Assembly: GCA_937896235.1 (NCBI GenBank)
Contig: CALBMX010000087.1
Coordinates: forward strand, 1-64,000
Source: an uncultured bacterium
Lineage (GTDB): Bacteria > Planctomycetota > UBA1135 > GCA-002686595
Reading direction: 5' to 3'
DNA: 64,000 bases
Within the stretch, counting starts at the first letter, position 1. Each line of letters begins with the position of its first letter. Below are positions 11,714-20,622 of this stretch, piece by piece. The notes beneath the pieces were generated by a model that worked only from the letters and a program-made list of their open reading frames with translations, was not told where the DNA came from and ran no database searches. Made by a program: the position numbers and the translations under genes.

Positions 11714-13138
11714 CTATCGCCGCAAGTCGTATCTCTCTAGCTTGCGATACATGTGGCTCCGCTGCATCCCCAGGTCCTCTGCTGTGCGTTTTATGTTTCC
11801 GCCGTTAGCTTCGAGTTTTCGGCGGAAGAAGAGCGCCTCGCTTTGGTTCTTAAACTCTTCGAATGTAGGGGCGTCAAAGATCTCACCGCCAACGGCGGCG
11901 GCACTGGCGGAAGTTGGCGAGGCCAGGGCGGGACCGCCTCGGAGGATAAGGTCCAGGTCGGTAGCCGCGAGTTGATCACCGGCGGAAAAAACCATAGCGC
12001 CCTCTAGGAGGTTGCGCAGTTGACGCACATTTCCGGGGAAGGCAATCGTCTGCAACAGCGCTTTAGCATCCTCGCTGAGGCCGATCTTAGCGCGACCGCA
12101 GCGTGCCGCAAGGTCCGCAAGGAAATGGGCGCTAAGCGCCTCTACATCTTCGATGTGATCTCGTAATGGAGGGACTCGTAGAGGGATAACATTCAGACGA
12201 TAGAAGAGGTCCATGCGGAATGCTTTTTCCTCGACAGCCGCAGCGAGGTCGGCGTTGGTCGCGGCGACGACTCGGATGTCCACCTCGCGGGAGACTGTCG
12301 AGCCGACGCGTGTGATCTCTCGAGTTTCCAACGCGCGCAAAACTTTTGCTTGGGCCGCTAGAGGCATGTCCCCGATTTCGTCGAGGAAGAGGGTGCCTCC
12401 GTCTGCGGCCTCGAAGTGCCCTACCCGTGTTTCGAATGCGCCCGTGAAGCTGCCCTTCTCGTGGCCGAATAGTTCGGACTCAATGAGCTCGGCGGGAATC
12501 GCGGCGCAGTTGACCGCAATGAAGGGACCGGTGGCGCGGTTGCTTGCGAGGTGAAGATTGCGAGCTACGACCTCCTTGCCCGTACCATTTTCTCCGGTGA
12601 TAAGAACCGGTGCCACGACAACAGCCGCACGTGCAATTTGAGAGCGAAGCTCTTCCATTGCGGCACTTGTGCCAACAAGCGGATAGCGGTCGGCCAGCTT
12701 GGCCCGAAGGGTTTGGTTCTCTTGGGTTAAGAGCCCTTGGCGTAGGGCACCGCGGACGCTGACTAGCACGCGGTTTTGATCAAGTGGCTTTTCAAGGAAG
12801 TCGAGTGCGCCTTTTTGCACGGCCTCAACAGCCATGGGGACATCGGCGTGCCCAGAGACAAGGACCACGGGCGGGGAGTTTGGCCGGCGTGAGAGCTCTT
12901 CGAGTAGTCCCAATCCATCCAGGTCTGGCATTTTGACGTCGCTGATGACTAGCGAGGCCCGGTTGCCTGCAGTTGTCTCCAGCTCAAGTCTTTGCAGCGC
13001 CTCGCGGCCGTTCTTCGCAGTCCATACAGAGAAGCCCTCATACTTGAGGAGCATCTCCAAGGCGAGCCGGATGTCTGCGTCGTCGTCGACTACGAGGATG
13101 TTGTGATCGCTCGCGCCGCTCATCTTTTTGTTGGTCAT
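11714..13138 (-). CDS. sigma-54-dependent response regulator, NtrC/NtrX type (orphan)
   Basis: A 474-residue regulator. The receiver domain (about 12-125) has the acidic pocket VVDDD, phospho-acceptor Asp67 in LVISDVKMPD and Lys in EKP near 117. The AAA+ domain (about 152-390) has Walker A GENGTGKE at 182-189, a GSFTGA loop at 229-234 (the sigma-54 contact, usually GAFTGA), Walker B GGTLFLDEIGD near 248 and the R-finger region. The C-terminal Fis-type helix-turn-helix contains GGNIKRTAEDLGMQRSHMYR. The chosen ATG (13136-13138) gives a normal N-terminus. A longer frame to 13270 would run into the divergent anmK start and adds no family sequence. No partner kinase is adjacent. Confidence 0.9.
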   Translation of the reverse strand: MTNKKMSGASDHNILVVDDDADIRLALEMLLKYEGFSVWTAKNGREALQRLELETTAGNRASLVISDVKMPDLDGLGLLEELSRRPNSPPVVLVSGHADVPMAVEAVQKGALDFLEKPLDQNRVLVSVRGALRQGLLTQENQTLRAKLADRYPLVGTSAAMEELRSQIARAAVVVAPVLITGENGTGKEVVARNLHLASNRATGPFIAVNCAAIPAELIESELFGHEKGSFTGAFETRVGHFEAADGGTLFLDEIGDMPLAAQAKVLRALETREITRVGSTVSREVDIRVVAATNADLAAAVEEKAFRMDLFYRLNVIPLRVPPLRDHIEDVEALSAHFLADLAARCGRAKIGLSEDAKALLQTIAFPGNVRQLRNLLEGAMVFSAGDQLAATDLDLILRGGPALASPTSASAAAVGGEIFDAPTFEEFKNQSEALFFRRKLEANGGNIKRTAEDLGMQRSHMYRKLERYDLRR

Positions 13139-13268
13139 CGTCGTTAGTGCTAGTTCGGTCTCCGCTCGATCGGAGCCGAGGTGCGGGCCTTCGAATCGGG
13201 AGGGTACATCCTGACAGAGCGAGCCGACAGTTGCTAGGGCAGGGGCGGGCATGACATGATGCTCACCC

Positions 13269-14495
13269 ATGTCGTTGCCTATTCACCTCCATCGCCCGCT
13301 TCCTGGGGTCGCCCTCGCTCAGAAAATTCTCAAGGGTGAGGGTGTTGTTGCTGGCGTCCTCTCGGGGACATCCGCCGATGGGATCGATGTCGTCTTGTTT
13401 CGACCGACTCCCTTGCCAAATGGACGGATGGACTGGTTGACCTATGGATTCGAGACGCTGCCCTTCGAGCCAAGCCTTGCTGCAGAGGTGCGCTGGATTC
13501 TCGATGGAGGCGCTGTCGACGTCCAGAGGCTCGCGTTGTTGCACAGGGACCTTGGGATCGCATTTGGACTTGCCGCAAGACAGGTGGGGGATCGGTGTGG
13601 GTATTCGATCGACCTCGTCGGGAGTCACGGTCAAACGGTGTGGCATCACGATGGGAATCTCGTGGGGGGAGCAGCCAGTTTGCAGCTGGGAGATGGGGAC
13701 TTTATTGCCGAGGCCAGCGGGGCAACCGTCGTGAGTGACTTCCGCCAACGCGACATGGCCGCAGGAGGAGAAGGCGCGCCGATAGGACACCTCGTGGATC
13801 CTTGGCTTTTTCCAAAGCTGCCATTACCCGGCGCCATTTTGAACCTAGGCGGCTTTGGAAACCTGACTCTGCTCAACCGAAATGGCGGATGCGCGAGCTT
13901 TGACACCGGGCCGGCGGGAGCACTTCTCGATGGCCTCACACGCCTATGTCTTGGTGAGTCGATGGATTTGGATGGAGTGCACGCCTCGCAAGGGCGGGCA
14001 CATGGAGAGCTGTTTGCGAAGTGGATGGGTGATGTCGAACCTTTCCTGCGCTTGCCGATTCCACGGAGCACGGGGCGCGACTCGTTTGGTGCGACCTGGG
14101 TGCGTTCTCTTGTTGAGGGGGCGAGCGATCACTCGGCCGAAGACCTACTCGCAACGGGTGTTCTTGTGGTAGCCGAATGTGTCGCGCGCTCTCTAGTTCA
14201 TGCACCTAGCGAGATGCGCCCCCTGGAGCTGATCGTGGCTGGAGGGGGAGCGCGAAACCCCGTACTGCTGCGTGCAATCTCGGAGCGCACCGGCTTGCCG
14301 GTCACAAGTAGCTCGGCCCATGGCATCGACCCGGATGCGCGCGAGGCCCTGATCTTCGGCTTGCTCGCCGTTGCCAACGTACTTGGAATCGCACTGCCCT
14401 TTGAAGGCGCAGAAGGCAGGACTCCAACCGGTGCAAGGAGTGGTCGGATTCTGGGCAAGACGAGCCCGGCACCACCCGTGGAGGTGTTGCCATGA
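13269..14495 (+). CDS. anmK: anhydro-N-acetylmuramic acid kinase
   Basis: A 408-residue sugar kinase of the ASKHA fold. It converts 1,6-anhydro-MurNAc and ATP to MurNAc-6-phosphate in peptidoglycan recycling. Hallmarks are GVLSGTSADGIDV (phosphate-binding loop), GSHGQTVWH, SDFRQRDMAAGGEGAP, NLGGFGNLTLL and FDTGPAGALLD. Its stop overlaps the start of the GH3 gene as ATGA, so the two are probably translated together. It is divergent from the NtrC-type regulator, with 130 bp between the start codons. Confidence 0.95.
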   Translation: MSLPIHLHRPLPGVALAQKILKGEGVVAGVLSGTSADGIDVVLFRPTPLPNGRMDWLTYGFETLPFEPSLAAEVRWILDGGAVDVQRLALLHRDLGIAFGLAARQVGDRCGYSIDLVGSHGQTVWHHDGNLVGGAASLQLGDGDFIAEASGATVVSDFRQRDMAAGGEGAPIGHLVDPWLFPKLPLPGAILNLGGFGNLTLLNRNGGCASFDTGPAGALLDGLTRLCLGESMDLDGVHASQGRAHGELFAKWMGDVEPFLRLPIPRSTGRDSFGATWVRSLVEGASDHSAEDLLATGVLVVAECVARSLVHAPSEMRPLELIVAGGGARNPVLLRAISERTGLPVTSSSAHGIDPDAREALIFGLLAVANVLGIALPFEGAEGRTPTGARSGRILGKTSPAPPVEVLP

Positions 14496-15979
14496 GCAAA
14501 CTCGAGCGACTTGTCGGAGCCGTCCTTATGCCGGAGTTTCGGCCCGCGGGAGGCGCCTCCCCCGGGGCGCCAAAACGTCTGCCGAGCCGAGCGTATCTCG
14601 AGCGATTTCCACCGTTGGGTGTTATCGGATTCGGCAGGCGGCTTCCCGACGGGAAGCGCATCGAAGGGCTCAGAGAGGTGACTGCCGAACTTGTCAAATT
14701 GGCGAATAGATGCTCCGGAGTGCACCCTTTTGTCTGTGCGGACCTGGAGTGCGGTGCTGGCTACCACATGCCTGGGGCGAGCTTACTGCCTCCGGCGCGT
14801 GCCATGGCGGCAGCGGAATCGCAACGCCCGGGAAGTGTTCGCGAGGCCGCCAAACTTACTGGGTTCGAGGCGCGCAGAGCTGGGATTGACCTCGTGCTCG
14901 CTCCGGTGCTCGACGTGAACACCAACCCGCAGAATCCAATCATTGGCGTCCGCGCATTTGGCACCGAGGTGGCGGAAGTGATTCGCCACGGCAGAGAATT
15001 CCTCGCCGGGCTTGCCGATGCGGGAGCGGGGGCTTGTATCAAGCACTATCCTGGCCATGGAGATACGCGTACGGACTCGCATCTTGAGTTGCCCCGTATC
15101 GATCGCGACCTCCCCGCATTGGAGCGGACAGAGTTGGCGCCGTTTCACGCCTTGCTTTCTGAGTTCGGTGGGTCTGATCTCTTGTCCGTTATGGTTGCGC
15201 ACTTAGATGTTCCAGCCTTAACGGGAGTGCCAGGCCTGCCGACAACACTTTCCTTGAAGTTGCTGCAACGCCTTCGTCAAGCCGGCTTTCGCGGGGCGGC
15301 ACTGACGGACGGCTTGGCGATGAAGGCCGTATCCGAGCACCCAAAGCTGGGGACGGCGTGCCTCCTCGCGGGCTGTGACGGGCTGCTGGCTCCCGTGGAT
15401 GAAGAGGCCATGGCCGAGGAGATTCTAGGCTCCGTAGCCTCTGGAGAGCTGCCGCTAGAAAGGCTTGAAGAGGCCGCGGGACGCATGGGGCTTCTCCGGG
15501 ATTCACTGCTTGGCCAGGACGATGCCCTTAGCTGCGGTGGGGACGCAAAGGCCATAGCTTTGGCCTCGCTATCTGCCTCGGAAGATTTTGTGGTATGGAA
15601 GGAGAGATTTTCCGCGACACCCTTCCTATTAAAAGTAACGCCGGGATGTGAGCCGCTCCGGGATGTTCTAGGCACCCTGGGCAAGAGCGAATCGGGCCCC
15701 ATTCTGATCGCTGCGAGTATCCAACCCTGTGCAGGTGGAGGGGCGGGACGGCTAAGCGAGGAGTCGGTTGCCGCGATTCGCTCGGCCATCGCAATGGGGG
15801 AAGAGCGAGGCCGTCGGCTCGGATTTGTTTGGTTTGGGGCCGACGAGGCACTGTCGCGGGACGAAGTGGCGGACTTGACCCGAAAACTTCGGGCTCTCAA
15901 CGCGCCGATTCTTATCGCTTTTGCGCCGAGTGATGTGATGGTGGACGCGGTAGCAAGCTTGGTGAAAAGCCCCGTCTAG
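14492..15979 (+). CDS. nagZ: GH3 beta-N-acetylhexosaminidase (NagZ-like)
   Basis: A 495-residue glycoside hydrolase family 3 enzyme, expected to remove GlcNAc from GlcNAc-anhydroMurNAc (peptides). It has the NagZ signature KHYPGHGDTRTDSH, whose His-Asp pair is the acid/base. It also has a putative nucleophile Asp in ALTDGLAMKA, where most NagZ proteins have TDDL. An extra domain of about 140 residues follows the barrel and ends in a Rossmann-like segment, as in longer GH3 enzymes. No signal peptide is seen, so it should be cytoplasmic. It is coupled to anmK and so completes a two-gene recycling unit. Confidence 0.85.
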   Translation: MSKLERLVGAVLMPEFRPAGGASPGAPKRLPSRAYLERFPPLGVIGFGRRLPDGKRIEGLREVTAELVKLANRCSGVHPFVCADLECGAGYHMPGASLLPPARAMAAAESQRPGSVREAAKLTGFEARRAGIDLVLAPVLDVNTNPQNPIIGVRAFGTEVAEVIRHGREFLAGLADAGAGACIKHYPGHGDTRTDSHLELPRIDRDLPALERTELAPFHALLSEFGGSDLLSVMVAHLDVPALTGVPGLPTTLSLKLLQRLRQAGFRGAALTDGLAMKAVSEHPKLGTACLLAGCDGLLAPVDEEAMAEEILGSVASGELPLERLEEAAGRMGLLRDSLLGQDDALSCGGDAKAIALASLSASEDFVVWKERFSATPFLLKVTPGCEPLRDVLGTLGKSESGPILIAASIQPCAGGGAGRLSEESVAAIRSAIAMGEERGRRLGFVWFGADEALSRDEVADLTRKLRALNAPILIAFAPSDVMVDAVASLVKSPV

Positions 15980-16100
15980 ATCCCTGTGGGGGGGCTGGGA
16001 ACCGGGAAACAAGTCTTAGAGTTCTCTACTCTACAAGCGTAGTCAGATCCAAAAGTGATGGGTAGGGGGATCTAAGCGCAGTGCGAAGCTGAAACGGCCC

Positions 16101-16128
16101 TTGAAAGCCTTTCGCCTGCGAGTATCAT
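16101..16128 (+). promoter_or_regulatory. candidate sigma-70 promoter for the HEAT-repeat gene
   Basis: TTGAAA at 16101-16106 and TATCAT at 16123-16128 are separated by 16 bp. The leader would be about 115 nt and contains the 12-bp palindrome CCGTCCGGACGG at 16167-16178, whose left half could also pair with GGACGG at 16195-16200. The match is by eye only. Confidence 0.35.
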
Positions 16129-16250
16129 TCTCAAACCGATTTCCCAAAGGAAGTCAGGCTGCAGATCCGTCCGGACGGGGTTATCCCCCCGGAAGGACGG
16201 CGCTTGTTTCCATCCCCCCCGCGCGCCTCCACACTTGAGGACACTTCACC

Positions 16251-18335
16251 ATGACGATTTTTCGCCCCCTGGGCCTCGCTGCTGGTCTTTTCATCTTGGC
16301 TGCCCCGACATTTGCGGTGCCTACGAGTGATGCTCAAGACACATTTGACGAAGGCCTTCAACTGCTTCGCCGCGGCCGTGAAGAGGAAGCTCTGCACAAG
16401 TTCCAGACGGTACTTGCGATGGACCTCAGCAACGACGAGGCCTACGAGCTTTTCAAGAACACCGAGGCATCGATTTGGCTTGAGATGCTAACGGCCGAAG
16501 GCGATATGGAGACGGTTACTCGTCGCCTTATGAGCATGTCTAAGTTGCGCCGTATGGAGCAACGTGACGACGCTGAGACCATTCGAGGTCTCCTTCGCTC
16601 GATCACTGGCGACGACGTCTCCGCGCGCCTGATGGCTATCCGCCAGATGAGCTCGGACCACGGCGAATACGCTGTTCAATACATGCTGCCCTCCCTCGGC
16701 GATCAGACCGAGTTGGACCGCCGTGTTCTTGTCATGAATGCGCTGACTAGCATGGGTGACGACGTCGTTCTTCCCCTTTGCGCAGCGCTGGACACCCCGA
16801 ACGCGTTCCTTCGCCGCAATGTTGCTGTAACCCTTGGTTACATTGGTGACAGCCGCGCGGCCGCTTACCTTGCACGCCTCGCCGAAGGTGACGCAGACGC
16901 AGGTGTGAAAGAACAGGCTGCTAAGGCACTTGCCAGCTGCGGTGGTGCAGCCAATGGCGCCGAATACGCATTCTTGGTTATGGGCCGCGAGTATCACGTC
17001 GCTTCGACTTCGGTCTTGCGTCCGTACCAGTACAGCGATGTCGTTTGGTCATTCCACGGTGGCGCACTGAGTGCGACTTCTGTGCCCCGCTACTTGTACA
17101 GCGAAGAGCTGGCCAAGGTCTCCTTCTACAATGCGCTCCGCACCAACGCCGCTTCGAAAGGCGCCATGGCCGGACTCGCTCGCGTTTACGCGAGTGAGAT
17201 GCAGAAGATCTCCGATCAAGAGGCCAGCGGCCTCGAGGTCGGTGGTGAAGGTGGCCAAGCGCGTGCCGGCATGCTTGCCGTTGCCGCCGCAGGTTCTTCC
17301 GCCATTGATGATGCCCTGATGGCTTCCATCAAGCAGGGCGACCAGATGGCCGCGATCGGACTCTGCCGCGCGGTTCAAAATGGTCTCGCTGTTGCAGGCG
17401 ATGGTCTTGTTGCAGCCCTCCGTGATGGCGACGCTGGCCTTCGTTGCGAAGCCGCACTCGCCTTAGCCGCCCAAGCTAAAGGGGCAACTCCTTCGAGCGC
17501 GGTCCTTAGTGCTCTCGGCGAAGCCGTTGGTCGCGACATCGTTCGCGTGGCCGCGATTATTGATAGCAACTCCCAGCGCTCCGCTGCTGCTGCCGCTGCT
17601 CTCGAAGCACAAGGCATGTTGGTGAACCAATGGGGCAGTGGCGCCAAAGGTCTTGCGAACATGTACCGTGTTCCAGGCCTCGACGTCATTCTGATTGCTG
17701 ATCGACTTGACGACCTGACCACCGATCAGGTGATCACTGAGATTAAAGGTTCTGACACCTTTGCCGATACGCCCATCATGATCATGGCGAAGAACGGTGA
17801 AGCCGCTTCCGAGCTTTACGGTGAGCGCACGGCAGGTATCCTGACGGATGGAGACTTCTCCGGCGTCGCCGAAGTGCTCTCCGAGACTCTTGGTCGCGAC
17901 CGCGAACGCGCTGACAACTTGTCACGTCGCGCTTCGACATCCCTTGCAGGCCTCGCCGCTTCTGGCGCCGATGTCTCTCTGGCTCTTCCGGGCTTGATGG
18001 CCTCCCTTGGTAGCCGCCCCGATGCAGTTGTGCTTCCCGCTCTCTCCGCAATTGGCGCCTGTGGTGGCCAAGGCGCTGCGGTCAAGCTTGCAGGTGTCTG
18101 TGCTGACGATTCTCGTAGCGACGCTGTACGCGAAGCCGCTGCTATGGCATGTGCGAACATGTTCACGCGCGGTGTTAGTGGCGACGACGCTCTTAACGCT
18201 CTTCACGGAGTGGTCAGCTCGGACGCGCCTCTTGGCGTTCGAGGCGCAGCAGCAGCTGCCCTCGGCCGACTGAATCTGGACGCTTCCATGCGTGCAGAGC
18301 TTTTGCGCCTTGTGCGCGTGAACGTCGGCGAGTAG
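16251..18335 (+). CDS. secreted HEAT/TPR-repeat protein with an embedded receiver-like domain
   Basis: A 694-residue protein with a signal peptide (about 1-22), a TPR-like pair of helices (about 30-65), HEAT repeats (about 110-235 and again about 340-430 and 555-690) and, between them, a segment of about residues 430-545 that follows the beta-alpha pattern of a CheY-like receiver. That segment has VRVAAIIDSNSQ as strand 1, GLDVILIADRL as strand 3 and TPIMIMAKNGE as strand 4. The N-terminal acidic pair of true receivers is missing. Helical repeats suggest a protein-binding scaffold in the periplasm. The gene has its own likely promoter and terminator. Confidence 0.7.
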   Translation: MTIFRPLGLAAGLFILAAPTFAVPTSDAQDTFDEGLQLLRRGREEEALHKFQTVLAMDLSNDEAYELFKNTEASIWLEMLTAEGDMETVTRRLMSMSKLRRMEQRDDAETIRGLLRSITGDDVSARLMAIRQMSSDHGEYAVQYMLPSLGDQTELDRRVLVMNALTSMGDDVVLPLCAALDTPNAFLRRNVAVTLGYIGDSRAAAYLARLAEGDADAGVKEQAAKALASCGGAANGAEYAFLVMGREYHVASTSVLRPYQYSDVVWSFHGGALSATSVPRYLYSEELAKVSFYNALRTNAASKGAMAGLARVYASEMQKISDQEASGLEVGGEGGQARAGMLAVAAAGSSAIDDALMASIKQGDQMAAIGLCRAVQNGLAVAGDGLVAALRDGDAGLRCEAALALAAQAKGATPSSAVLSALGEAVGRDIVRVAAIIDSNSQRSAAAAAALEAQGMLVNQWGSGAKGLANMYRVPGLDVILIADRLDDLTTDQVITEIKGSDTFADTPIMIMAKNGEAASELYGERTAGILTDGDFSGVAEVLSETLGRDRERADNLSRRASTSLAGLAASGADVSLALPGLMASLGSRPDAVVLPALSAIGACGGQGAAVKLAGVCADDSRSDAVREAAAMACANMFTRGVSGDDALNALHGVVSSDAPLGVRGAAAAALGRLNLDASMRAELLRLVRVNVGE

Positions 18336-18350
18336 TCTCCCCACCCCAAA

Positions 18351-18388
18351 GAAACGGGCGAGTCCTTTGGTCAGGATTCGCCCGTTTC
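18351..18388 (+). terminator. intrinsic terminator after the HEAT-repeat gene
   Basis: A 15-bp stem with one G-T wobble (GAAACGGGCGAGTCC at 18351-18365 with 18374-18388) and an 8-nt loop, 15 bp after the stop codon. The following T-tract is weak and leads directly into the tRNA gene. Confidence 0.75.
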
Positions 18389-18393
18389 TCCTT

Positions 18394-18468
18394 GCCGAAG
18401 TAGCTCAACGGTAGAGCATTGCTTTCGTAAAGCAAAGGTTAGGGGTTCGATTCCCCTCTTTGGCTCCA
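18394..18468 (+). tRNA. tRNA-Thr (anticodon CGT)
   Basis: A full cloverleaf can be drawn. The acceptor stem GCCGAAG pairs with CTTTGGC (one G-T). The D stem is GCTC/GAGC. The anticodon stem TTGCT/AGCAA encloses loop TTCGTAA with CGT at 18426-18428. The variable loop has 5 nt, the T stem is AGGGG/CCCCT with loop TTCGATT, and CCA is encoded at 18466-18468. It reads ACG codons. The discriminator base is T. Confidence 0.97.
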
Positions 18469-18472
18469 TTCA

Positions 18473-18514
18473 ACCGGCAGGCTCCCACTCTGGGGCCTGC
18501 CGGTTTTTTCTTTT
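18473..18514 (+). terminator. intrinsic terminator after tRNA-Thr
   Basis: A perfect 10-bp stem (ACCGGCAGGC 18473-18482 with GCCTGCCGGT 18495-18504) followed by a TTTTTTCTTTT run. It starts 4 bp after the tRNA CCA. Confidence 0.93.
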
Positions 18515-18548
18515 CCCAAGCAGCCTAAACACAGCGCACACTATCGCC

Positions 18549-19736
18549 ATGAACGCACTTCAAAGTACAAGCTCGATTCGGGAATGGATCGTTGGCATCC
18601 GGCGCGACTTTCACCAACACCCCGAGCTCGCCTATGGTGAGCAGCGGACTTCGGCCAAGATTCAGGAGCTCCTCAGTGAGTTGGGAATCCCATTTGAGGC
18701 CGGTGCAGCCGGTGGTACAGGAGTCGTTGGCCTAATCGGAGATCCAACCGGTCCCTGTGTTGCTTTGCGAGCAGACATGGACGCCCTTCCGATCGTTGAG
18801 GCATCTGGCGCGTCGTTTACTAGCGTAAACAGAGGCGTCATGCACGCTTGTGGACACGACACCCACATGGCCATGCTCCTGGGCGCCGCGCGCGTCCTAA
18901 AGGAAAATGAATCGTCACTCTCAGGTTGCGTCAAGCTTGTCTTTCAACCCGCGGAGGAGGGCGGAGCGGGGGCCCAAAAAATGTGCGAAGAGGGGGTCCT
19001 GGAAAACCCAAAGGTCGAGCGCATGTTTGGCATGCACGTGTGGCCCCTTTTGGATACTGGCTTGATCGGTTTACGGGAGGGTGCGTTTTTGGCATCTGCG
19101 ACGTTTTTTGACATCTTTGTGCGCGGCGTCGGTGGGCACGCGGCTATGCCAAACTTGGTCGTAGACCCGATTGTCGCCGCCGCGCAGATTGTGACCAATC
19201 TTCAGAGTATCGTTTCACGTGAGCGCGATCCCTTTGGATCGGACGTCGTTAGTATCTCTGCGTTTAACGGCGGAGACACCTACAACGTCATCCCACCCGA
19301 AGTTCATCTCAAAGGAACAGTGCGGTCCCTGTCACTCGAGGCGCAAGCGGCGAACATCAAACGCATCGAAGAGATCGCAACGGCGATTGGTACTGCCCAC
19401 CGTTGTGAAGTCACCGTCAACTTCCCAGGCGTCACCTATCCACCAACGGTAAATGACCATGGTGCACTCAAACTCGCCCGCAGTGCCGCGAAACAGGTGG
19501 TTGGAGCCGATGCCCTTGTTGTTGTGCCTCCGACGATGGGGGGCGAGGACTTCTCGTTCTACGCGCAGTTAGTTCCAAGCGCCTTTGCCGCCCTGGGAAT
19601 CGGGAACGCAGAAAAGGGGACGACACTTAGTTTGCACCATCCTCAATTCCAGGTGGACGAGGATGCACTACCCATCGGGGCCGCACTACACGTCGCCTTT
19701 GCGCTCGAGGCGCTCGCGGAGTTAGCTCGCGCCTAA
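18549..19736 (+). CDS. M20D amidohydrolase (N-acyl-amino-acid / hippurate hydrolase type)
   Basis: A 395-residue cytoplasmic metallo-hydrolase of the IAA-amino-acid hydrolase family, cleaving N-acyl groups from amino acids. Metal-site motifs are RADMDALPI, MHACGHDTHMAMLLG, FQPAEEGGAGA, GMHVWP and, near the C-terminus, PTMGGEDFSFY. The dimerisation lid domain lies at about residues 185-300. Length is typical. It has no signal peptide. It is convergent with the lipoprotein gene that follows. The acyl substrate cannot be named from the sequence. Confidence 0.9.
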   Translation: MNALQSTSSIREWIVGIRRDFHQHPELAYGEQRTSAKIQELLSELGIPFEAGAAGGTGVVGLIGDPTGPCVALRADMDALPIVEASGASFTSVNRGVMHACGHDTHMAMLLGAARVLKENESSLSGCVKLVFQPAEEGGAGAQKMCEEGVLENPKVERMFGMHVWPLLDTGLIGLREGAFLASATFFDIFVRGVGGHAAMPNLVVDPIVAAAQIVTNLQSIVSRERDPFGSDVVSISAFNGGDTYNVIPPEVHLKGTVRSLSLEAQAANIKRIEEIATAIGTAHRCEVTVNFPGVTYPPTVNDHGALKLARSAAKQVVGADALVVVPPTMGGEDFSFYAQLVPSAFAALGIGNAEKGTTLSLHHPQFQVDEDALPIGAALHVAFALEALAELARA

Positions 19737-19838
19737 CGGCAAGCCGGGTACTAACCTATGGATCCATGCGGTTAGAGCGCCTAGTCCAAAAGAGCGGAGC
19801 GCAGCTAGGTGGTCTCGGACTCACGTCCTTGTTACTAG

Positions 19839-20549
19839 CTAGTGCGGAGGCTCGGTGACGTTGGTCGCTTCGAGTTTCTTCTGTACCTGCTCCAGCTCTT
19901 CGAGCTTGTCTTGCGCCTCATGTATCGCATTTTCCAAGGTCGCCTCTTTGCACAAGCTGCAAATCCAGCCTGCTTCGGGGCCCGTTGCGGCCGAGCGGCT
20001 GAGCTTGAAGACGCGGTCCCCCGCAGGCCTGCGATCCACTTGGAAAGTCCAAGAAGTTAGCAGCTCGTTCTCCTGAATATCGAGGAAGCTCATGCGATGC
20101 ATGTGACCGTCGGCTTCTGAGTTCATGTTCGTGCCGCCGATACATGCGAACTCAATCGGCGCCTCGACTTGTCCGGCTAGGAGCTTCTCTGGTTTGGCGC
20201 GTAGAGTGGGCTGAATCCCAGTGGAGCCGTAATGAGTGAGAATGAGCTGGTCGCCGTCGAGGTGGTACAGGCTGACCATCTCGTAATCGTCGCCGGGGAA
20301 GAGTGTCTCCAGGACGGCAGTTCCACCGGCGGTGATCTGGTAGCTGCAAGCTAGCCCCGACAGCTCGGGGCCGAGCTCTTCAGACCACTCCCAGACGCCG
20401 TCCAAGGACTTGATTCTCTCAAACTGCGCCGCTGCGCCTCGGTTTGGCATCGGCAAAATAATAGGCCCACCACGGGGACCATTGATTGCGTTGCAAGAGC
20501 CCAACACGGACATGAAAGTGAGCGAGAGCAAGGTCAGGTTACGATTCAT
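19839..20549 (-). CDS. predicted lipoprotein, DUF1579-like
   Basis: A 236-residue protein. The ATG at 20547-20549 has an AAGGGA ribosome-binding site 4 bp upstream and gives a clean lipoprotein signal (MNRNLTLLSL... SVLGSC). The body resembles small lipocalin-like DUF1579 proteins (DGVWEWSEE, YHLDGDQLILTHYGSTG). A CSLC pair lies in WICSLCKEA, and a C-terminal amphipathic helix or coiled coil follows (LENAIHEAQDKLEELEQVQ). Function is unknown. It begins 73 bp after oleD on the same strand with no evident terminator between them, so it may be the last gene of the ole transcript. Confidence 0.65.
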   Translation of the reverse strand: MNRNLTLLSLTFMSVLGSCNAINGPRGGPIILPMPNRGAAAQFERIKSLDGVWEWSEELGPELSGLACSYQITAGGTAVLETLFPGDDYEMVSLYHLDGDQLILTHYGSTGIQPTLRAKPEKLLAGQVEAPIEFACIGGTNMNSEADGHMHRMSFLDIQENELLTSWTFQVDRRPAGDRVFKLSRSAATGPEAGWICSLCKEATLENAIHEAQDKLEELEQVQKKLEATNVTEPPH

Positions 20550-20622
20550 TTGTCCCTTAGAATACCCTCGGAGATCATTGCTCCCAAGGTAGGAAAAGCC
20601 AAATTGCCGTAATCTGGCGGAG

